From Sulfitobacter sp. LCG007 (GTDB lineage: Bacteria > Pseudomonadota > Alphaproteobacteria > Rhodobacterales > Rhodobacteraceae), in assembly GCF_040801785.1 (NCBI RefSeq), contig NZ_CP161805.1, forward strand, positions 620,001 to 684,000: DNA of 64,000 nucleotides, read 5' to 3'. This document shows positions 45,011 through 54,649 of this stretch, one piece after another. The notes under the pieces were generated by a model. It ran no database searches, was not told the origin of the DNA, and was given only the letters and a program-made list of their open reading frames with translations. Every line of letters starts with the position of its first letter. Within the stretch, counting starts at the first letter, position 1. The translations under genes and the position numbers were made by a program.

Positions 45011-45913
45011 ATGGACTGGGAGCGCCATCTGCCGCGCTGGCCGCTCGCGGGGCTTTCCAGGCAGGTGACGGTGGCGCCTCACCGCTGGCATGTGCAGGAA
45101 TGCAGTGAGGGCGAAACGCTGCTTCTGATCCATGGCGCCGGAGCCTCGACGCATAGCTGGCGCGACATGATCCCGCTTCTCGCGGTCGGGCATCATGTGG
45201 TCGCCCTCGATCTCCCCGGTCAGGGTTTCACGAGGGTCGGCGCGCGCGGCCGCTACGGTCTCGAGGAGACAGCGGAGGATCTCGAGACGCTGTGCATCGA
45301 CCGTGGCTGGTCGCCTGTCGCGCTCGTCGGACATTCGGCCGGGGCCGCCGTCGCGCTGCGGCTGGCCGACAGGCTTTCCGGCCGCATCGGCCAGACGCCG
45401 AAGGTCGTCGGGATCAACCCCGCCCTCAGCCAGTTCGAAGGACCTGCGGGACGGCTCTACCCTCTGTTCGCCAGGGTGCTGGCGGCCACGCCACTGGCCG
45501 CGGCATTCTTCTCGTTCGGCAACGGGAACATCGCGAAGGCGCGGTCGCTCATCGGGAACACGGGTTCGCAGCTGAACGACGAGGGCCTCGAGCTCTATGC
45601 CAGGCTGATCTCGGACCGGGACCATGTGGACGGCACGCTGAAGATGATGGCGCACTGGTCGCTCGACCGGTTGCTGTCGGATCTGCCGGACCTCGCGGTT
45701 GACTGCCTTTTCATCACAGGCGCGCAGGACCGGGCGGTTCCGCCGGATGCAATCGAGGACCTGGCAGGACGGATGCAGAGCGCGCGGGTGGTCCGGCTTC
45801 CCCGGCTGGGCCATCTCCTGCATGAAGAGCAGCCCGAGCGTACGGCGCGACTGGTGCTGGATTTCGTCGACGGCGCCCGGGCCCAAGACGCCTCGGCCCG
45901 CGAGGGAAGCTAG
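45011..45913 (+). CDS. bchO: BchO, alpha/beta-hydrolase associated with Mg-chelatase genes
   Basis: 300-residue alpha/beta-hydrolase: oxyanion region LLIHGAGAST, nucleophile elbow VGHSAGAAVALRLAD, catalytic Asp probably in ITGAQDRAVPP, and His in LPRLGHLLHEEQP. It is always found after bchID in purple bacteria. Its reaction is not established; a supporting role in Mg-chelation has been proposed. It is the last gene of the crtA-bchIDO unit and of the photosynthesis cluster. Confidence 0.92.
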   Translation: MDWERHLPRWPLAGLSRQVTVAPHRWHVQECSEGETLLLIHGAGASTHSWRDMIPLLAVGHHVVALDLPGQGFTRVGARGRYGLEETAEDLETLCIDRGWSPVALVGHSAGAAVALRLADRLSGRIGQTPKVVGINPALSQFEGPAGRLYPLFARVLAATPLAAAFFSFGNGNIAKARSLIGNTGSQLNDEGLELYARLISDRDHVDGTLKMMAHWSLDRLLSDLPDLAVDCLFITGAQDRAVPPDAIEDLAGRMQSARVVRLPRLGHLLHEEQPERTARLVLDFVDGARAQDASAREGS

Positions 45914-45986
45914 GCGCGTATCGCCAGTCGGTGACGTACCCGCGGCTGTCGTCGGGAACAGATGTCGCGCCACACGGTTGGGTCCG

Positions 45987-46652
45987 ATGAAAGCTGACCG
46001 CCCCGCCTTCGACCGACACCTGCTTCTGGCGACGGCCTGGATCGCGATCGCGGGATGTGCGCTTTTGCTGCTCGGAAACCTGATCGGCAGCATCGTGGTT
46101 CCGCAGTACGACTGGATCGCGGATACGGTCAGCGATCTCGCGGCCGGGAAGTTCGAGATCATACAGGATATCGCGCTTTATGCTTACGCCGCTTCCCTTG
46201 TCAGCTGCGCGATTGCCGCCGCGCATCTTCATCTCGACAGTAGGCGCTGGAATGTCGGGATCGCCTGCCTTGCCCTTCTGGCCATGTGCGTCGTGATCAT
46301 CGGAGCGCGCAACGAGTATGGCGACAACGACAACGAAGGCGTCGTGATCCACATATATCTCGTCTACCTTCTGGGCCTGCTCTTTGGCGTCCTCTTCCTG
46401 TCGATGGCGAGGGGCCTCGGAACCGTCTCGAACCGCTATCGCGCCGTCAGCATCGGCTGCGCGATCCTGTGGATTGCGGGCGCACCGATATTCTTCTTCA
46501 TGCCCACGGGATATGACGGCCTCTACGAACGGGCACTGGGACTGATCACGCTCGTCTGGGTGATGTCGTTCTCGAGCCTGCTGTTGTCGGTCGCCCGAAA
46601 CGGGCTCGTCGCGGAGCATGAGAAGCGTGGGTCGCGGCATGCTATTGGATGA
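45987..46652 (+). CDS. DUF998 family membrane protein
   Basis: 221-residue membrane protein with about six hydrophobic segments (first at 13-38). YDWIADTVSDLAAGKFE near the start matches DUF998 members, which share IADxxSDL-type loops. Function unknown. It lies 73 bp after bchO and overlaps the next gene by 14 bp, so both could form a small operon. Not part of the known photosynthesis set. Confidence 0.7.
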   Translation: MKADRPAFDRHLLLATAWIAIAGCALLLLGNLIGSIVVPQYDWIADTVSDLAAGKFEIIQDIALYAYAASLVSCAIAAAHLHLDSRRWNVGIACLALLAMCVVIIGARNEYGDNDNEGVVIHIYLVYLLGLLFGVLFLSMARGLGTVSNRYRAVSIGCAILWIAGAPIFFFMPTGYDGLYERALGLITLVWVMSFSSLLLSVARNGLVAEHEKRGSRHAIG

Positions 46653-47217
46653 CATCTACGCGGATGCAATCGCGAGGGGTGCGTTGCTGTCGGGTCTGGG
46701 TCTGGCATGGGTGATCGTTCTTGTCCGGCTTGTCGGACTGCGATCCTTTTCGAAGATGACGAACTTCGATTTCGTCATGACCGTGGCGATGGGATCGCTT
46801 CTGGCCGGGGCGGCGCAGACCGGAAGCTGGGCAGAACTGACGCAGACCATGACAGCCATGGCCTCGCTCTTTGCGATACAGTTCGCGGTCGCCTTCCTGC
46901 GCCAGCGATCGGACCGTCTGGACGGGATACTTCAGAACATGCCCGTTCTGCTGATGAAGGACGGCAAGGTTCTTCACGCGGCCCTTCGCAGGACACGGGT
47001 GACGCAGGACGATCTGACAGCCAAGCTTCGCGAGGCGAACGTGCTGGATATCTCGTCCGTGCGGGCCGTCATTCTCGAGACAACCGGAGATGTCTCGGTA
47101 CTCCACGGCCCGACGCTTGACTCCGCCGTCATGGCCGGCGTGGATCAGACACCGGATCGACCCTGGCGATGGTCACCGCCCCTTTCGCGCGCTTCTAGCG
47201 ATGATCCGCGAGGATGA
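46639..47217 (+). CDS. DUF421 (YetF-type) membrane protein
   Basis: 192 residues with three N-terminal transmembrane segments followed by a cytoplasmic DUF421 domain. Characteristic sequence: LVRLVGLRSFSKMTNFDFVMTVAMGSLLA and VLLMKDGKVLHAALRRTRVTQDDLTAKLRE. The start is taken at ATG 46639 (family-like start MLLDDI...); ATG 46618 would add seven residues. Function is unknown; YetF-like proteins in Bacillus affect spores and stress. The 3' end overlaps the convergent GMC gene by 23 bp. Confidence 0.8.
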   Translation: MLLDDIYADAIARGALLSGLGLAWVIVLVRLVGLRSFSKMTNFDFVMTVAMGSLLAGAAQTGSWAELTQTMTAMASLFAIQFAVAFLRQRSDRLDGILQNMPVLLMKDGKVLHAALRRTRVTQDDLTAKLREANVLDISSVRAVILETTGDVSVLHGPTLDSAVMAGVDQTPDRPWRWSPPLSRASSDDPRG

Positions 47218-48811
47218 GGTCGGCGGCCTTTTCGCCCACCATGATCGCCGGGGCGTTGGTATTGCCCGAAGTCAGGGTCGGAAAGATAGACGCGTCCGCC
47301 ACGCGCAGGCCTTCGAGTCGATGCACCCGCAGCCGCGCGTCGACCACGTCGCGGTCAGGATCGGGTCCCATGCGGCAGGTGCTGACGGGGTGGAAGATCG
47401 TCGTGGCGCGCGCCTTGCAGTCGGCCAGCAGCGCCTCGTCCGAGCGGACGTCCGGTCCGGGCGTCGTCTCGGCTTCGATTATGCGCGACAGGGCCGGGGT
47501 TTCCGCGAGATTGATCAGCATGCGCGATGCCTCGATCATCGCGCGCTGGTCGAACTCGGTATCGAGGTAGTTGGGATGGATCGCCGGTGCCTCGAACGGA
47601 TCGGCCGAGCGGATCTCCAGATGGCCCCGGCTTGTCGGACGGGTCGGCTGGGCCGACATCAGGAAGCCGGGAAACGGATCCGGGTTCATCAGCTGGCGCT
47701 TGCCCGGCGGGACCTTGGTGTAGCTTACCGGCGAGAAGAAGATCTGCATGTTCGGGCGGGTCAGCTCGGGCCGCGAGCGCAGGAAAGCGCCCGCCTGATT
47801 CACGCTCAGTGACAGCGGGCCGCGCCGGGTGAGGACGTAGCGTATTCCGTGGCGCAGCTTGCCGTACCAGGGGTAGAGTTCTTCGTTCAGCGTCGGCACG
47901 CGGGCACGGTATACGTGGTCGATACAGAGATGGTCCTGAAGGTTGCTCCCGACGCCGGGCATGGCCTGAACGACCTCGATCCCCTTGTCCTTCAGCAGGT
48001 TCGCGGGCCCGATGCCCGAAAGCTGGAGCAACTGCGGTGAATTCACCGCTCCGGCAGCGAGGATGACCTCTCGCCGGGCACGGGCTTGCTTCTCGGTGCC
48101 GTTCTGCATGTACCGGACGCCTGTGACGCGCTTGCCCTCGAAGAGCAGCCGGGTGGTCAGCGCGCGCTTCTCGATCCGGAGATTGGCGCGCTTGCGGGCC
48201 GGGCGGATATAGGCGCGCGCGGCGGACATGCGCATGCCGCCTTTGGCCGTGATCTGGTAGGTTCCGACCCCTTCCTGATCCGGTCCGTTGAAATCGGCGT
48301 TGCGACGGATCTGAAGTTCCTCGCCGGCGCGGATGAAATCCTCGCAAAGCGGATGCAGGTCGCGGTTCATCGTCGCCACATGCAGCGGGCCGCTGTCGCC
48401 GCGCAGATCGGTGCCTCCGGCGTCATTGGTTTCCGAACGCCTGAAATAGGGCAGAACGTCCTCCCAGCCCCAGCCGGGATTGCCCATCGCCTTCCAGTCC
48501 TCGAAATCCTCGCGTTGCCCTCGGATGTAGACCATCGCGTTGATCGAACTCGACCCGCCCATGACCTTGCCGCGCGGCCAGTAGGAGATGCGGTCGTTCA
48601 TCGTCGGGACGGGCTCGGTCAGATACATCCAGTTGACGCTGCGGCGATAGAAGGTCTTGCCGTAGCCGATCGGCATCCAGATCCAGAAATTCAGATCGCT
48701 CCCGCCTGCCTCGAGCAACAGGACGGTGTACCTGCCGTTCTCGCTCAGCCGGTTGGCAAGCACGCATCCGGCGGAACCGGCGCCCACAACGATAAAGTCG
48801 AATTCCCGCAT
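47195..48811 (-). CDS. GMC-family oxidoreductase (choline dehydrogenase-like)
   Basis: FAD-dependent oxidoreductase, 538 residues. FAD motif VVGAGSAGCVLANRLSENG (8-26), GMC signature 1 (PRGKVMGGSSSINAMVYIRG region), signature 2 (GAVNSPQLLQLSGIGP) and active-site His in FHPVSTCRMG near the C-terminus. It resembles BetA-type alcohol dehydrogenases, but the substrate is not clear from sequence. AGAGGA lies 5 nt before ATG 48811. Divergent from the DadA-like gene across 227 bp, which contains a perfect 14-bp palindrome (48847-48860) and no other feature I can see. Confidence 0.88.
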   Translation of the reverse strand: MREFDFIVVGAGSAGCVLANRLSENGRYTVLLLEAGGSDLNFWIWMPIGYGKTFYRRSVNWMYLTEPVPTMNDRISYWPRGKVMGGSSSINAMVYIRGQREDFEDWKAMGNPGWGWEDVLPYFRRSETNDAGGTDLRGDSGPLHVATMNRDLHPLCEDFIRAGEELQIRRNADFNGPDQEGVGTYQITAKGGMRMSAARAYIRPARKRANLRIEKRALTTRLLFEGKRVTGVRYMQNGTEKQARARREVILAAGAVNSPQLLQLSGIGPANLLKDKGIEVVQAMPGVGSNLQDHLCIDHVYRARVPTLNEELYPWYGKLRHGIRYVLTRRGPLSLSVNQAGAFLRSRPELTRPNMQIFFSPVSYTKVPPGKRQLMNPDPFPGFLMSAQPTRPTSRGHLEIRSADPFEAPAIHPNYLDTEFDQRAMIEASRMLINLAETPALSRIIEAETTPGPDVRSDEALLADCKARATTIFHPVSTCRMGPDPDRDVVDARLRVHRLEGLRVADASIFPTLTSGNTNAPAIMVGEKAADLILADHR

Positions 48812-49038
48812 GTCGTCCTCTTGCCGTCTCTTTGCTGTCCACCTGCTGCGGCGCGCCGCAATCGGCAAGACCTAATCGGGGCCCGATACGCCGGGGAGGG
48901 CCATTCTGATAACTTTGGCACGCCATTGAGCGTTCTTGAGCCTGCGGTGATGGACCGATTTGCGGCGCGCAATGGACCTGCCGAAGCGCGCGTCGGGATG
49001 CTACGCCGGTGCGGGACGGCAAATGGTCGGAGAAGGCG

Positions 49039-50301
49039 ATGAACGGAAGATCTGCAATCGTGATCGGAGCAGGGATAACCGGCGTCTCGGCAGCGGAATG
49101 GCTGCGCCGGGATGGTTGGGCGGTGACACTACTCGATCCGCTGGCACCCGGCGACCCCGGCCAGACGTCATTCGGCAATGCGGGGCTGATCGCGCGGACC
49201 TCGGTCCTGCCCGTCGCGACTCCGTCGCTGGTGCGCAAGGCGCCCGCGATGATCCTCGATCCGTCCTCTCCCCTGTTCCTGCGCTGGTCCTACCTGCCGC
49301 GACTTCTGCCTTGGCTCGTGCCGTTCCTGCGCAACGCGACCCCGGGGCGGATCCGTGAGATCGCAGAGGCGCTGTCCGCGATCACCTTCGATTCGAACGA
49401 CCAGCATCTCGCGCTGGCGCGGCGAACCGGGGCCGAGCGCTTCATCGCGAGCGGCGACTTCATCACCCTTTACCGGCAGCGGTCGGACTACGAGGGGGAC
49501 AGGCTGACACTGGAAACCCGGGCCCGTTTCGGCCTGGAGGCGGTCCCGCTCTCAAGGGCCGAGCTTGTCGAGCGGGACCCGCATCTGGGCGCCGATTACC
49601 GCTTCGGTGCGATTTTCGGTGATTTCCGCTGGATCACCTCGCCCGGGAAATACGTCGCCGCCCTGGCGGATCACTTTCGCTCGGGCGGCGGGATCTTCCG
49701 TCAGGCACGGGCGGTGCGGGTCGACGCCGGCGACTGCCCCGGCGTGACGATCGAGGGCGGCGAGACGCTGCAGGCGTCGAAGGTCGTGCTGACGGCCGGG
49801 GCGTGGTCGGGACGGCTGACGCGCAGCCTCGGGACCGGCATGCGGCTCGAGACCGAACGCGGCTATCAGCTGGCGATGCTCGCCCCCTCGTTCACGGCGC
49901 CCGGGCCCTACATGGTAAGCGATGCCAAGCTCGTCGTGACTCCGATGGAGGGGTTTCTCAGGGCGGCGGGTGTGGTCGAGCTGGCCGGGCTTGATGCACC
50001 GGCGATACGGCAGCCCCTCAAGGTGATCGAAACGGCGATGAAGCGGCTTTATCCCGCACTGGAATTCGAACGCACCGAGCACTGGATGGGCCGCAGGCCG
50101 ACGACGCCGGACAGCCTGCCGGCACTCGGAGAGGACGTGCGCGCGCCAAATGTCCTGCATGCCTACGGCGGCCAGCACATCGGGCTGACCATCGGCCCGA
50201 AGCTTGGCCGGCTAGTCGCGGACCTCGCGTCGGGGCGCGCGCCGAACATCGACCTCGGGCCCTACCGTCCCGGACGGTTCAGGCGGTCAGGGGGCGGGTG
50301 A
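49039..50301 (+). CDS. DadA-like FAD-dependent amino-acid/amine oxidase
   Basis: 420 residues, DAO family. FAD motif IVIGAGITGVSAAEWLRRDG (6-25), typical TSFGNAGLIARTSVLP after the first strand, and C-terminal HAYGGQHIGLTIGPKLGRLVADL. It resembles D-amino-acid dehydrogenase (DadA) and related sarcosine/hydroxyproline oxidases. ATG 49039 has GGAGAAGG about 5 nt upstream. The 3' end overlaps the convergent cupin gene by 15 bp. Confidence 0.85.
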   Translation: MNGRSAIVIGAGITGVSAAEWLRRDGWAVTLLDPLAPGDPGQTSFGNAGLIARTSVLPVATPSLVRKAPAMILDPSSPLFLRWSYLPRLLPWLVPFLRNATPGRIREIAEALSAITFDSNDQHLALARRTGAERFIASGDFITLYRQRSDYEGDRLTLETRARFGLEAVPLSRAELVERDPHLGADYRFGAIFGDFRWITSPGKYVAALADHFRSGGGIFRQARAVRVDAGDCPGVTIEGGETLQASKVVLTAGAWSGRLTRSLGTGMRLETERGYQLAMLAPSFTAPGPYMVSDAKLVVTPMEGFLRAAGVVELAGLDAPAIRQPLKVIETAMKRLYPALEFERTEHWMGRRPTTPDSLPALGEDVRAPNVLHAYGGQHIGLTIGPKLGRLVADLASGRAPNIDLGPYRPGRFRRSGGG

Positions 50302-50652
50302 GGCGCTGATCACGTAAAGCTTGCGCATGTGCTCGTGAACGGTCCACGCGCCCTTCCAGCCCTGCGGCAGCACCAGCAGATCGCCCGGCCCGATGTCACG
50401 GGTGCCGCTGCCGTCGGCGTTCGTCACGGACGCCTTTCCCGCGATGATGTGGCAATACTCGCCCGCTTCCGTCCGGTCAGCCGTGAAACGGCCTGGAGTG
50501 CATTCCCATACGCCGATCTTGGTGCGTCCGTCGGCGGAGGTCCAGAGCGGGGCCGAGGCTTCCTGCTGGCCCTGCGTCAGGCTTGTGGGCTTGTCGGCGA
50601 AGGCGCCGAGCTGAACCCCGGCGAGGTTCTCGAAGGTCTTGAGGTCGATCAT
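50287..50652 (-). CDS. Cupin-domain protein (DUF861/EutQ-like)
   Basis: 121-residue single-domain cupin. Metal-binding and fold motifs: DGRTKIGVWECTPGRFTADR, then GEYCHIIAGKASVTN and GDLLVLPQGWKGAWTVHE. The fold binds metal or small acids; in amine operons such proteins are common, with no fixed function. It is 14 nt downstream of the permease gene and thus the last gene of the transporter operon. Confidence 0.8.
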   Translation of the reverse strand: MIDLKTFENLAGVQLGAFADKPTSLTQGQQEASAPLWTSADGRTKIGVWECTPGRFTADRTEAGEYCHIIAGKASVTNADGSGTRDIGPGDLLVLPQGWKGAWTVHEHMRKLYVISASPAP

Positions 50653-50666
50653 GGAAGCTCCGCTGC

Positions 50667-51485
50667 CTATTTCTTTTCCTGTCCGAAGACCTGCGCCAGC
50701 ACCATCATGCCCGTGGTCACGGCGATCATGATGGTCGAGATCGACGCGATGGTCGGGTCGATCTGATCGCGCAGGGCGTTGAACATGTTGCGGGTCAGGG
50801 TCGGATTGTCCCCGCCTGAAACGAACATCGCCACCACCACCTCGTCGAAGCTTGTGAGGAAGGCAAGCAGGGCGCTTGTGACGACGGCGAACCGGATCTG
50901 CGGCAGGGTGACGGTCAGGAAGGCCTTCCAGCGCGGCGCGCCGAGGCTGCGGGCGGCCTCTTCCTGGCTCATGTCATAGCTTTTCAGCGCGGATCCGGTC
51001 ACGATGACGACCAGCGGCAGGGCCAGAACCGTATGCGCGAGCACAAGTCCGGTGATGGTGTAGAGGATGCCCAGCTTGACGTAGACGTAGAAGGTTCCGA
51101 TCGCCACAAGCACGAGAGGCACCATCATCGGGGTGATCATCAGCACGAAGGCGGCCCGCACGAAGCTGATGCGCGACGTGTGCAGGCCGTAGGCCGCCAG
51201 AACCCCGACAGGTGTCGCGACCAGCATGGTCAGCAGGGCAGCCTTCAGCGACGTCCAGGTGGCCTCCATCCATTCCGGCGAGGCGAAGTAGTGCTCGTAC
51301 CAGCGGGTCGACCAGGTCTCGGGCGGAAACTCGAGATACTGGCTGTCGGAGAAGGACATGGGGATAACGATCAGCGTCGGTGCGACCAGCAGGATCATGA
51401 TGATGACCGACAGGACATAGAGCCAGACGCGCTGCCCGTGCGTGACCTGCGTTGCGGTGGCCGGGGATCGGAGCCATGACATCAT
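50667..51485 (-). CDS. Polyamine-type ABC transporter permease (PotC-like)
   Basis: 272 residues, six transmembrane helices. The ABC-permease EAA loop is EEAARSLGAPRWKAFLTVTLPQI. The MetI-type fold and C-terminal VVVAMFVSGGDNPTLTRNMF match spermidine/putrescine permeases. Start ATG 51485 shares its A with the upstream permease stop (TGATG). The substrate is inferred only from family and neighbours. Confidence 0.88.
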   Translation of the reverse strand: MMSWLRSPATATQVTHGQRVWLYVLSVIIMILLVAPTLIVIPMSFSDSQYLEFPPETWSTRWYEHYFASPEWMEATWTSLKAALLTMLVATPVGVLAAYGLHTSRISFVRAAFVLMITPMMVPLVLVAIGTFYVYVKLGILYTITGLVLAHTVLALPLVVIVTGSALKSYDMSQEEAARSLGAPRWKAFLTVTLPQIRFAVVTSALLAFLTSFDEVVVAMFVSGGDNPTLTRNMFNALRDQIDPTIASISTIMIAVTTGMMVLAQVFGQEKK

Positions 51486-52369
51486 CAGCGGCCACCTCCG
51501 GCGATCTGGTCGAGGTTCAGAAAGCGCGACGCGATCCAGAGGATGGCCACGGTCATGAGCAGCAGCACCACCCCAAGCGCACTGGCGGCACCCCAGTTCA
51601 CGAAGAGCTCGATGTTGGACACGATCTGCATCGAGACGAGGATCACGCGCCCGCCGCCCAGCACCGCAGGGGTCACGTAGAAACCGAGGCAGAGGATGAA
51701 GACCATGAGCGCCCCGGCGAAAAGCCCGGGCGTCGTCATCGGGAAGAAGACCGTCCAGAAGGCGCGCTTTGGTGTGGCGCCGAGGTTCGAGGCCGCCTTC
51801 ATCAGATCCGTATCGATGGCCTTCATCGCCCCGAAAACCGGCAGGATCAGGAAGGGCAGCATGATATGCACCATCCCGATCAGCGTGCCGGTCATGTTGT
51901 GCACCATCTTGAGGGGTTCTTCCCAGAGCCCGAGGGAAATGGCCCAGTTGTTGATGAGCCCCTGTTTCTGAAGCAGCACCAGCCAGGCATAGGTGCGCAC
52001 CAGAAGCGAGGTCCAGAACGGCAGCAGGACGGTGATCATGCACAGGTTCGCCAGCCGGCTCGGCAGTTGCGAGATGAAATAGGCCAGCGGGTAGCCGATC
52101 AGGATGCACAGGCCCGTCGTCAGGAAGCTGACCTGGAAGGTGGTCGCGAAGATGCGCCTGTAGGAGCTGCGGTTGATCATCCGCTCGTAGTTCTCGAGCG
52201 AGAAGCTGCCGTCCGAGCCGACGAAGGACACGTAGAAGAGCCAGCCCACGGGAATGACGAGGATCACGAGTATCAGGAGCATGGCAGGCGAGCCGAGACC
52301 GAAGAGCTTCAGCCGCTCCAGCCTGCCGTCACGTCGAAGTCCGGCTTCGTTCAGGCGCGCGGCATGCAT
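51485..52369 (-). CDS. Polyamine-type ABC transporter permease (PotB-like)
   Basis: 294 residues with a charged N-terminus and six transmembrane helices. The EAA loop is KAASNLGATPKRAFWTVFFPMTTPG. PotB-type features include FWTSLLVRTYAWLVLLQKQG. Starts 1 nt after the ATPase gene's stop and overlaps the next permease gene. Confidence 0.88.
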   Translation of the reverse strand: MHAARLNEAGLRRDGRLERLKLFGLGSPAMLLILVILVIPVGWLFYVSFVGSDGSFSLENYERMINRSSYRRIFATTFQVSFLTTGLCILIGYPLAYFISQLPSRLANLCMITVLLPFWTSLLVRTYAWLVLLQKQGLINNWAISLGLWEEPLKMVHNMTGTLIGMVHIMLPFLILPVFGAMKAIDTDLMKAASNLGATPKRAFWTVFFPMTTPGLFAGALMVFILCLGFYVTPAVLGGGRVILVSMQIVSNIELFVNWGAASALGVVLLLMTVAILWIASRFLNLDQIAGGGR

Positions 52370-52370
52370 G

Positions 52371-53450
52371 TCAGGCCTCGCTTCCGTCGATGATCGCGGT
52401 GTCGGCGGGCGCGAGCGAAAGGATCACGGCATCGCCGACCGACGGCATCTTCGAGGCGGTCGAGCCGCGCATCGCGCCGCGCAGCGCGATCTGGCTGCCG
52501 TCGGCGAGGCGGGCATAGAGCAGGAAGCTGTCGCCCTGATAAACCACTTCCGTCGCCGTGGCGGGGAAGGTGTTCTCGCCTTCCCGGGCCCTGTCCGAAA
52601 GCACGATCCGTTCGGGGCGGATCATCAGCATCAGCTTGGCGCTCTCGGGGAGCGCGCCGTCGTATTTGAGCGGCAGGTCGCCCCAGGATACGACCGAGCC
52701 ATGCCGGCTGACCGGAAGAAAGGTTGAATCGCCGATGAAGTCGGCGACGAAACGGTTGGCGGGGCGCTCATAGAGATCGCGGGGTGTGTCGAGCTGCATG
52801 ATCCGGCCATGGTTCACCACGGCGATCCGGTCGGACATGGTCAGCGCCTCGCGCTGGTCGTGGGTGACATAGACCGTCGTCATCCCGAGCTTCTCGTGGA
52901 GCTGGCGCAGTTCGATCTGCATCTGGTCGCGCAGCTTCTTGTCGAGCGCCGAGAGCGGTTCGTCCATCAGCAGGATACGCGGCTCGAAAACGATGGCCCG
53001 GGCGACGGCGACGCGCTGCTTCTGGCCCCCGGAAAGCTGGTTGATCCGCCGATCGCCGAAACCGCCAAGCTGAACCGTCTCGAGCGCCTGTTCCACGCGC
53101 CGTTCGATCTCGGCCCTTGGGGCCTTGCGCAGCCGCAGGGGGTAGCCGACATTGCCGGCGACGGTCATGTGCGGAAACAGCGCGTAGCTCTGGAAAGTCA
53201 TTCCGACGTCGCGCAGGTGCGGCGGGGTCCGGATGACCTCGCGCTCGCCGAACTTGAGGCTGCCGAAGTCGGGCCGGGTGAATCCCGCCAACACCATCAG
53301 CAAAGTGGTCTTGCCGGAACCAGAGGGACCGAGAAGGGTCAGGAACTCGCCGCTTTTGACGTCCAGCGAAACGTCGTTCAGCGCATGGACCTTGCCATAG
53401 GTCTTCGTCACGTTCCGCACCGTGATCGGCAAGGCATCGCTGGTCGTCAT
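52371..53450 (-). CDS. Polyamine-type ABC transporter ATPase (PotA-like)
   Basis: 359 residues. Walker A GPSGSGKT (41-48), signature LSGGQ (139-143), Walker B LLMDEP (160-165), switch His in VTHDQREA. The C-terminal TOBE domain (about 280-355) is typical of PotA/CUT1 ATPases. GGGGAG precedes the ATG by about 15 nt. A strong hairpin separates it from the binding-protein gene. Confidence 0.92.
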   Translation of the reverse strand: MTTSDALPITVRNVTKTYGKVHALNDVSLDVKSGEFLTLLGPSGSGKTTLLMVLAGFTRPDFGSLKFGEREVIRTPPHLRDVGMTFQSYALFPHMTVAGNVGYPLRLRKAPRAEIERRVEQALETVQLGGFGDRRINQLSGGQKQRVAVARAIVFEPRILLMDEPLSALDKKLRDQMQIELRQLHEKLGMTTVYVTHDQREALTMSDRIAVVNHGRIMQLDTPRDLYERPANRFVADFIGDSTFLPVSRHGSVVSWGDLPLKYDGALPESAKLMLMIRPERIVLSDRAREGENTFPATATEVVYQGDSFLLYARLADGSQIALRGAMRGSTASKMPSVGDAVILSLAPADTAIIDGSEA

Positions 53451-53481
53451 GTTGTTCGTGCTCCCCGGAGAATGAATGGAA

Positions 53482-53508
53482 CGGCCCGCGGCGTCGGACC
53501 GCGGGCCG
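53482..53508 (-). other. Strong hairpin between binding-protein and ATPase genes
   Basis: A perfect 10-bp inverted repeat (CGGCCCGCGG, 53482-53491; CCGCGGGCCG, 53499-53508) with a 7-nt loop, in the 76-bp gap. Such hairpins after binding-protein genes commonly stabilise that part of the mRNA, or partly terminate it, giving more binding protein than permease. Confidence 0.7.
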
Positions 53509-53526
53509 AGGGCGTGTGAGGCCGGC

Positions 53527-54567
53527 CTATTCGGTCAGCATCTCCTGATACATCTCGGCGGCGGTCTGTTCCCATTTGGCGTACCACGCGAGCGAGATCG
53601 GCAGCTGGAGCGCTGCGTTCTCGGGCGAGGAGGGCAGGGTGGCCGCGGTCTCGGCGCTGATCTCTCCGGTGTCGTAGGCCGCCTTGTTGGTGGGGCCGTA
53701 GGTGATGTATTTCGGCAGGTCGTCCTGATATTCCGGCTTCGATATCTCGGCCAGGAACGCCATCGCCGCATCCTTGTTCGGCGCGCCCTTCGGAACTGCA
53801 AAGCAGTCGTAGTCGAGAAGGGCCTGATTGTAGCTGTAGGTCACCTTGCCGCCGTCCTTGGCCGCATTGTCGAAACGCCCGTTCCAGCCGGTGGTCATGT
53901 CGACTTCGCCATCCATCATCAACTGCGCGTGCTGCGCACCCGAACTCCAGAACACGGCGATGTTCGGCTTCAGCTCGCGGATCTTGTCGAGGGCACGTTC
54001 GATGCCTTCTTCGGAGTCGAGCACCTCGTAGACGTCCTCGGGCGCGACCCCGTCCGCCATCAGCGCGGGTTCGAGGGCCCCGGCGACGGCGCCCCTGTAG
54101 GCACGCGTGCCGGGAAACTTCTCGGTATCGAAGAAATCGGCCCAGCTCTGAGGCCCGTCCTGATCGAAAGTATCGGTGTTCCAGGCATAGACGGTCGAGA
54201 AGACGTCGCCGCCGACACAATATTCGCTGTAGAGCTCCGGATAGAAGTTCGACACGTCGATCACGTCATAGTCGAGCTTTTCAAGCAGGCCTTCGGCCCC
54301 GGCGCGGGCGGCGGACCCCGACCCGCTGGCAACGATGTCGAGCGACACCGCCCCGGTCTGCACCTGAAGACGCACGTCGGCCATGCCGCCGTAGGTCTCT
54401 TCCTTGACGGCGATGCCGGTCGCCTCGGCCGCGGGCACGAAAAGCGCCTTGCTCTGGGCTTCCTGGTAGGATCCGCCCCAGGACGCGATTGTGACCGCCT
54501 TGTCCTGCGCAAGTACCGTGGACGCCAGCAGAGTGGCCGTGGCGGTCAGAATGATCTGTCTTTTCAT
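53527..54567 (-). CDS. Polyamine-type ABC transporter substrate-binding protein
   Basis: Periplasmic binding protein, 346 residues, with a signal peptide (1-20, LASTVLA before QD). PotD-like beginning AVTIASWGGSYQEAQSKAL, and DVYAWNTDT-like interior (STVYAWNTDTFDQDGPQSWADFF). PotD proteins bind polyamines through acidic and aromatic residues; the exact ligand cannot be read. AGGAGG lies 7 nt before ATG 54567. Confidence 0.9.
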   Translation of the reverse strand: MKRQIILTATATLLASTVLAQDKAVTIASWGGSYQEAQSKALFVPAAEATGIAVKEETYGGMADVRLQVQTGAVSLDIVASGSGSAARAGAEGLLEKLDYDVIDVSNFYPELYSEYCVGGDVFSTVYAWNTDTFDQDGPQSWADFFDTEKFPGTRAYRGAVAGALEPALMADGVAPEDVYEVLDSEEGIERALDKIRELKPNIAVFWSSGAQHAQLMMDGEVDMTTGWNGRFDNAAKDGGKVTYSYNQALLDYDCFAVPKGAPNKDAAMAFLAEISKPEYQDDLPKYITYGPTNKAAYDTGEISAETAATLPSSPENAALQLPISLAWYAKWEQTAAEMYQEMLTE

Positions 54568-54649
54568 GGTATCCTCCTGTCGGTTGTACCGCTTGTTTCG
54601 CGGCTTCGTTGGTTGGTGTCCCCGCCTTCGTGCGGTGGGGGAGGTCGTT

